Positions 6,409-10,495 of a stretch of DNA of 10,495 nt are shown piece by piece. The notes beneath the pieces were generated by a model. That model had not been told where the DNA came from. It did not search any database and saw only the letters and a program-made list of their open reading frames with translations. Made by a program: the position numbers and the translations under genes. Position 1 is the stretch's first letter. Each line of letters begins with the position of its first letter. The stretch is from positions 1 through 10,495 of the forward strand of contig SKIL01000134.1 of assembly GCA_007116425.1 (NCBI GenBank), written 5' to 3'. This DNA is from Bacteriovoracaceae bacterium (GTDB lineage: Bacteria > Bdellovibrionota > Bacteriovoracia > Bacteriovoracales > Bacteriovoracaceae).

Positions 6409-6831
6409 GTGATTTTTGATGAGTCTCACTTAGAAGTTGTAAAGAATGGTGTCGAAATGTTTAATCGCGACCAGTTCTGGGAGTGCCATGAAGAATTTGA
6501 ACACCATTGGCTTGAAAATCGAGGGGATCCGGTCAGAGACGTTTACTGGGCCATTATTCAGGTTGCTGCTGCGCTTTTCCATTTTAGGGAAGGTAACCTG
6601 ACAGGGGCCAAAGGAATGCTTTATAAGGCCGTTGATAAATTTGAGCGATGTGAAAAAGCACATATTGAATCAGAGCTTTTAAATAAATGTTTAACTTGGC
6701 AAGAGTTTAAAAGGGTTTCTCGTCAGATTAATGATCTTGGTGAAAAAGCGACCATTGAGGATTTTCACCGCTTGTATCAATTTAAATTTCCAGACCCTTC
6801 AAAATGGGATGAGTTGATGGGTCGACAATAA
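6409..6831 (+). CDS. DUF309 domain protein
   Basis: A 140-residue, probably cytoplasmic helical protein of the DUF309 family (PF03745), whose biochemical function is not established. The family pattern is clear: GVEMFNRDQFWECHEEFEHHW at residues 14-34 with the signature H27-E28-x-x-E31-x-x-W34, then IIQVAAALFHFREGN (49-63) and GAKGMLYKA (66-74). The clustered His and Glu residues have suggested a metal site, but that is inference. The GTG start has a GGAGGGG a few bases upstream, a rather short spacing; ATG at codon 17 would cut the domain and is unlikely. The glycosyltransferase-like gene follows 11 bases after the stop, so the two are probably co-transcribed. Confidence 0.85.
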   Translation: MIFDESHLEVVKNGVEMFNRDQFWECHEEFEHHWLENRGDPVRDVYWAIIQVAAALFHFREGNLTGAKGMLYKAVDKFERCEKAHIESELLNKCLTWQEFKRVSRQINDLGEKATIEDFHRLYQFKFPDPSKWDELMGRQ

Positions 6832-6842
6832 AGGATAATAAA

Positions 6843-7901
6843 GTGTCAGTTCGTAAAATTTTAATTTTGGCCTCTGAACGTGAGGGTGACGATATCGGAC
6901 TCGTCAATTTTCTTGTTGGATTGAAAACCTTATATAAGTCTGCTGAGATTAATATAATTGGAGACTCACGTTTTGGGTATATTTCTGCTGTGAGTGAAGA
7001 TATCAGGTTCTTTCCAATTGATTATGCTGATCATAATTTAGTGAGTGCGTATAAGTTTGCTTATAATCTTAAAGATGTTTTTAATATTGATATAGCTTTT
7101 GACTTTGAATCATCCTTAATAAGCTCTGCTATAACTCTTACCATAAGACCAAGTAAGAGTATTGGATTTAAAAAGAATATTCTACAGAACTTATATAGTT
7201 ATAAACTTGAGTTAAAATCAGATGAATCCCATTACTATGAGTTTATAAAGACTGTAGAAACACTTTCTTTAGCAGACTACTCCTCGATCTGTGAACTCAC
7301 GAAGGTTGTTGATAAAGAAAAGGCTTTGTTTAGTGATGCACATCGGCCGTGGCGTGTATGTTTATTCAAAAAGCTTATTAATGGAAGTGAAACACAAGTT
7401 ATTATTTCACAAAATATTGATGAAGAAGAAAAGCTCGAATTTTGTGAAGAATTAGTTTTTCTTGAGTCTGACCAAGGAGAAAGCAAATATCTCATTTTTT
7501 CACAAAATAAAAAAGATCATGAGCTTGATTTAAAGGTGCGTGGCTTCGAATTTGGCCATGTCTCTGTTGAAAATATTCGAAAATCTTTTGAGTTTGCAGA
7601 TGTGCTGATCACTGATTTGACTTGGGTTGCAGAGTACGGCGTTAGTCGCGGTCTACCAGTTGTTCTAATAACTTCCTCTCAGGAGGTTTTTGATCGATCT
7701 CATGAAGATATGTGTAGAGTATTTATGAGTTTTGATAAGGAGAAAATAAGTTACTTTAAACTTACTTCTCCTTATCAAGATGGGCCAAAACGGCTTAAGA
7801 ATGTTGCCCATGTCATGGAATCAATTGATGAGTACTTTGACGACTATCAGGCCACCCTCAAGTCGATTGAAGACATTAAAGATCCTCAAGCCAATCATTA
7901 A
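6843..7901 (+). CDS. Divergent glycosyltransferase family 9 (heptosyltransferase-like) protein
   Basis: A 352-residue protein that reads like the GT-B fold of ADP-heptose:LPS heptosyltransferases (GT9). The N-terminal half has KILILASEREGDDIGLVNFL (5-24, compare the family's RxGD), a second strand EINIIGD (35-41), then NIDIAFDFESS (81-91) and SKSIGFKKN (104-112), all in the family order. The C-terminal half has ADVLITD-LTWVAEYGVSRGLPVVLI (252-276), where GT9 proteins have an Asp, a His-Leu-Ala helix and a conserved Pro. Here the usual D-x-G-x-x-H signature is absent, so it may be catalytically altered. A role in LPS or envelope glycan assembly is inference. The GTG start has AAGGA seven bases upstream. 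Its 3' end overlaps the convergent gene by 26 bases. Confidence 0.6.
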   Translation: MSVRKILILASEREGDDIGLVNFLVGLKTLYKSAEINIIGDSRFGYISAVSEDIRFFPIDYADHNLVSAYKFAYNLKDVFNIDIAFDFESSLISSAITLTIRPSKSIGFKKNILQNLYSYKLELKSDESHYYEFIKTVETLSLADYSSICELTKVVDKEKALFSDAHRPWRVCLFKKLINGSETQVIISQNIDEEEKLEFCEELVFLESDQGESKYLIFSQNKKDHELDLKVRGFEFGHVSVENIRKSFEFADVLITDLTWVAEYGVSRGLPVVLITSSQEVFDRSHEDMCRVFMSFDKEKISYFKLTSPYQDGPKRLKNVAHVMESIDEYFDDYQATLKSIEDIKDPQANH

Positions 7902-8781
7902 CTGGTTTTGGCAAACTTGCTGGAGGAGTATAATCTTCAGATGGGCGAATGATTTGTGAGGCACTGGCCTCTTCTCTTGGTTGCCATTCATCAGTTGGGG
8001 TTGGAAGTTCTTGTTGGCGATTAATGATTCTTTCAACAATTGTTTGAATTCGATTCTTTTCTGCCAAATAGGCCTTTTGTTCCTTTTTTATGATCCTAAA
8101 ATTGGCCATCTCGTCACTGCTTATATCAATAGCAAACTCATCAATTCTTGAAAATTTAATGAATTGATAAAGGCTTAGGGAGAGACGCTCGATAGAGCGG
8201 AGAGAGAATTGGTTAAGTTCATGTTTAATTATTTCTTCTTCAGCAAGGGAAAATAGTCTAATCCATGGCAGAATTAAATTGGCCTTGTTCATTTCTCTTT
8301 GTTCTTCTGGTGAAAGCTCTCGTCCTTGCTCCTGCTCCAAAAGCGCCCGACGAAATATATTATTTCGAAAAAGCTGGTCAAGATCAGTAGAAATAGCTTG
8401 AACAAGCCAAGTATAAATTGGAGAAGAGACCTTTGATGAATCTACTTGTTCACGAAACTGTCGAAGGAGTTGTATGTCAATACTTCTGGCATCTGTAAAA
8501 CCTGCAGGATGATTTGTCATGAGATCTTTGTAAATTTGAGATTTAACGAAAAAGAGGATGTCCTGCTCTTCAAGCTCATTTAGTGTCTGGTCTATAACTT
8601 TTAATTGATTAACGATTTGAGGATATATCTCACTTTCAGTTGTTAGTTCTAGATGGTTTAGTATCAGTCTTAACTCTAGGGGGAGTCCATCTGAAGGCTG
8701 AACGATTTTGATCGATGAATTTGCAATCAAAGGGAGAGTGAAAAAAATAAAAGAGAAGAGTATTTGTTTTGTGGTGGGCAT
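7876..8781 (-). CDS. Exported protein of unknown function, helical with proline-rich tail
   Basis: I do not recognise this family. A longer frame starts at a TTG (8802), with another ATG at 8796, but the ATG at 8781 has AAGG eight bases upstream and lies four bases after the preceding stop, giving 301 residues. The N-terminus (MPTTKQILFSFIFFTLPLIANS) is a signal peptide with likely cleavage near residue 16. The mature part is rich in Leu, Glu, Gln and Arg with amphipathic stretches suggesting an alpha-helical protein, including LLEQEQGRELSPEEQREMNKA near residues 147-167, and ends in a Pro-rich polar tail (PTPTDEWQPREE, then TPPASLPKPVNDW). No cysteines or catalytic motif are evident. It is the last gene of a three-gene unit and probably periplasmic or surface-associated; the tail could be an interaction segment. 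Confidence 0.75.
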   Translation of the reverse strand: MPTTKQILFSFIFFTLPLIANSSIKIVQPSDGLPLELRLILNHLELTTESEIYPQIVNQLKVIDQTLNELEEQDILFFVKSQIYKDLMTNHPAGFTDARSIDIQLLRQFREQVDSSKVSSPIYTWLVQAISTDLDQLFRNNIFRRALLEQEQGRELSPEEQREMNKANLILPWIRLFSLAEEEIIKHELNQFSLRSIERLSLSLYQFIKFSRIDEFAIDISSDEMANFRIIKKEQKAYLAEKNRIQTIVERIINRQQELPTPTDEWQPREEASASQIIRPSEDYTPPASLPKPVNDWLEDL

Positions 8782-8785
8782 AAGA

Positions 8786-9862
8786 TTAACCTTCATTTTC
8801 AAGCGATCTTAAAAGAATGTCTTGAGTTGTGTAATCACTTTGACCTTTTAGAACATATACATTTTCACGAAATGGTATAAGAATCGATTTATCCATTTGA
8901 ATGAGTTGTGTGACGAAGTTAAGGGAGGTGATTATGGACATCTCGTTTGCACCGTTAATTTTTGCGACTTCACTTGTTCTTCTTCCACTTAGTTCTCGGG
9001 TGTTTTTTATGAAGTAAATTTCATTTTTATTCTTATCGCAAAGTAGGCTTCCTAAGTCGTTATACCTCGATTGATATATAGTTTCGGAGCGATCAATGCT
9101 TAGATTGTTTCTTGGTATTTTGTGAATCATGCTTCCATTTTGACTTTTTCTCACCCCAATTTCTTGAATCACAAGATAGTCTCGAAGGAGACATATGTTT
9201 AAGTGTTGGTTTGCAGATGCGGTTTGGAGTAAGATATTGGTTTCGTTTTCTGATCGGTTGTGCTTGATCACGGCCTGGGTTCCTCGAGCGCCTATGTCTG
9301 TGTATAGAATCGTTGAGTCTGAACTCATCAAGGTCTGTGGCTGGAAGTAAGGGTTTAAACGATTAATTAATTCGACATTAAAGCGAAGAACTGGTGTTTC
9401 AAAATTTTGAAAAATAATTCTTCTGTCTTGCGGTGAAAAGTAGGAAATCCACTCGCCATCGCGATGAAGTCTTGCATTTTGACCTTGTCCAACTTTTTCT
9501 ACTCTCGTGCGACCTCGTGTTGTTTTGTATATATCATTTGGTCTTCTTAGATTTAGGTTAGAGTGAAGATCTTCAGTTACTTCTATGACTAAATTATTTG
9601 TTCTCGGGTTTCCATAGACTTTATAGTGAGTGCCGGGAGAAGACGATATAAGCTCTTCGATACTGTAGTTTGTTGAAAGTAGAAGTGTACCACTTCTTCT
9701 CTGGTAATACGTAAATCTGCCATCATCAGTGATAAATAGAATATTATTTAATTCTTGCTTAGCTTTTAATTCGGGGAGTTCGCCCGATTCATTTGCAAAT
9801 AGAGTCGCGGAGGTAATAAATGTTGAAAAAATAAAAAAATATTTTAATTTAATGAAGACCAT
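8786..9862 (-). CDS. Exported protein of unknown function, beta-rich, possibly propeller-like
   Basis: A 358-residue protein with a clear signal peptide (basic MVFIKLK, hydrophobic core FFIFSTFITSATLFA, likely cleavage after residue 23, before NESGE). The mature region is a series of short beta-strand-like units with polar turns, such as NNILFITDDGRFTYYQRR (39-56), DGEWISYFSPQDRRIIF (about 135-151) and NEIYFIKNTRELSGRR (about 280-295). This resembles the rhythm of TolB/WD40-like beta-propellers, but I see no definitive repeat motif, so the fold is inference. The ATG start has a GGA about seven bases upstream and overlaps the preceding gene by 14 bases; the next gene starts four bases after its stop. 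Likely periplasmic; function unknown. Confidence 0.75.
   Translation of the reverse strand: MVFIKLKYFFIFSTFITSATLFANESGELPELKAKQELNNILFITDDGRFTYYQRRSGTLLLSTNYSIEELISSSPGTHYKVYGNPRTNNLVIEVTEDLHSNLNLRRPNDIYKTTRGRTRVEKVGQGQNARLHRDGEWISYFSPQDRRIIFQNFETPVLRFNVELINRLNPYFQPQTLMSSDSTILYTDIGARGTQAVIKHNRSENETNILLQTASANQHLNICLLRDYLVIQEIGVRKSQNGSMIHKIPRNNLSIDRSETIYQSRYNDLGSLLCDKNKNEIYFIKNTRELSGRRTSEVAKINGANEMSIITSLNFVTQLIQMDKSILIPFRENVYVLKGQSDYTTQDILLRSLENEG
8790..8793 (-). promoter_or_regulatory. Shine-Dalgarno AAGG deciding the start of the downstream exported protein
   Basis: On the minus strand AAGG (inside the 3' end of the upstream gene) precedes the ATG at 8781 by eight bases. The alternative starts at 8796 and 8802 have no purine-rich SD. 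Confidence 0.45.
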
Positions 9863-10495
9863 AAAGTGTCCATAATCTAGTTGGGTGTAACCGAGAATAA
9901 GCTGCTACGGCATTAAGTATATAGCTCCATGAAATTAATTGGGGGTTGTGAATGTCATCCGTTGAAGTTCTTATCGAGACTAAAGTGTCTGGCCCATCTT
10001 GGATTTGCCCATCGACGATGAAGGGAACAGGACGGCATTCGTTAAGGTTTGTTTTATTAAATGAGTGAGGCATAATATCTTCAATACAGCCCATGCCATG
10101 AATGATTGAGTCGGGGTTTTGCTCAAGAAATACTCTGAGGTCTGTTAAGCTTCTAATTTCTCGAGATCTCAAATCAAACTTATTTCCAATAAGAAAAGCA
10201 CTCGACTCTCTATGAACGCTATGATTCGGAGCGAAGTAGTGAAACTTTGGGTTATCCTTATAAGTGATGGAGTCAATTTTATTCTCATTGAGGTAAATTG
10301 TTTTATCACAATGGAGAAAGGTGCAATTTGATTCATCGTAAACTATGTGACACCCCGCCTGAAACTCTAATCTCGTTGGCCTATATATAGATTTTGGAAC
10401 CATTCTGCACTCTAGTCCTTCTGGTGTACTTGTAATTTGATTGAGTATGTCTCTTATAACTTTTGTCTCAGAGATATCTGATTCCTGGTGATCTC
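9849..10495 (-). CDS. Cysteine-containing protein of unknown function, 5' end outside the window (partial)
   Basis: The frame is open to the right edge: an ATG at 10403 is present, but upstream codons (reading DHQESDISETKVIRDIL, then TSTPEGLECR) remain open and protein-like, so the gene most likely starts beyond 10495 and this is only its C-terminal part, at least 215 residues. I recognise no family. It contains six cysteines in the visible part (GLECR, AGCH, NCT, HCD, GCI, ECRP), a number compatible with disulphide bonds in an exported protein, and a beta-rich first half followed by more helical C-terminal sequence (SYILNAVAAYSRLHP). The stop overlaps the start of the following exported protein gene by 14 bases, typical of translational coupling. 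Exported location is inferred from neighbours and cysteines. Confidence 0.7.
   Translation of the reverse strand, partial: DHQESDISETKVIRDILNQITSTPEGLECRMVPKSIYRPTRLEFQAGCHIVYDESNCTFLHCDKTIYLNENKIDSITYKDNPKFHYFAPNHSVHRESSAFLIGNKFDLRSREIRSLTDLRVFLEQNPDSIIHGMGCIEDIMPHSFNKTNLNECRPVPFIVDGQIQDGPDTLVSIRTSTDDIHNPQLISWSYILNAVAAYSRLHPTRLWTLYGLH

Noticed and set aside
7890..7912. GCCAA...TTGGC inverted repeat at the second convergent overlap as a bidirectional terminator
   Set aside because: The 5-base arms are separated by 13 bases with no following T-tract; too weak to call.
1..10495. Mobile element, phage, CRISPR or defence island
   Set aside because: No transposase, integrase, repeat-spacer array, nuclease or helicase motif was seen, and codon use looks similar across the genes.

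Overview
This is a low-GC bacterial chromosomal window (roughly 40% G+C by eye), densely packed, with frequent GCC alanine codons, several TTG/GTG starts and many exported proteins of unknown function. Together with a tyrosine/homogentisate degradation operon this suggests a Bdellovibrio-like organism (Bdellovibrionota, perhaps the Bacteriovorax/Halobacteriovorax side). That placement is inference from style and gene content; no phylogenetic marker is present. I see no rRNA, tRNA, CRISPR array, insertion sequence or phage gene.

Layout. (1) Positions 1-217: mostly non-coding, with a possible minus-strand gene start running off the left edge. (2) 218-2370, plus strand: a two-gene unit. The first gene encodes a membrane-anchored protein with an SH3-like domain and a C-terminal SleB/CwlJ-type cell wall hydrolase domain; the second encodes a small exported protein. 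(3) 2361-6280, minus strand: a tight four-gene operon, transcribed right to left: HisC-type aminotransferase, FAH-family hydrolase, homogentisate 1,2-dioxygenase, flavin-reductase-like protein. (4) 6281-6408: a divergent intergenic region with a perfect inverted repeat. (5) 6409-7901, plus strand: a DUF309 protein followed by a divergent glycosyltransferase-family-9-like protein. (6) 7876-10495, minus strand: three closely packed or overlapping genes of unknown function. At least two products carry signal peptides, and the first gene is cut by the right edge.

How the genes work together. The operon at 2361-6280 fits aromatic amino acid catabolism: transamination of tyrosine/phenylalanine, ring opening of homogentisate, then hydrolysis of fumarylacetoacetate. 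The 4-hydroxyphenylpyruvate dioxygenase and maleylacetoacetate isomerase steps are not in the window. The SleB-like gene and its partner probably act in the envelope. The three-gene unit at the right end looks like an exported set encoding lineage-specific proteins.

Nothing here is clearly a new defence or mobile system. The points most worth a second look are a SleB-like domain that seems to lack the usual first glutamate, the operator-like palindrome between divergent operons, two convergent gene pairs whose 3' ends overlap, and the uncharacterised exported operon. Several starts were reassigned from Shine-Dalgarno position and neighbour spacing, as noted per gene.
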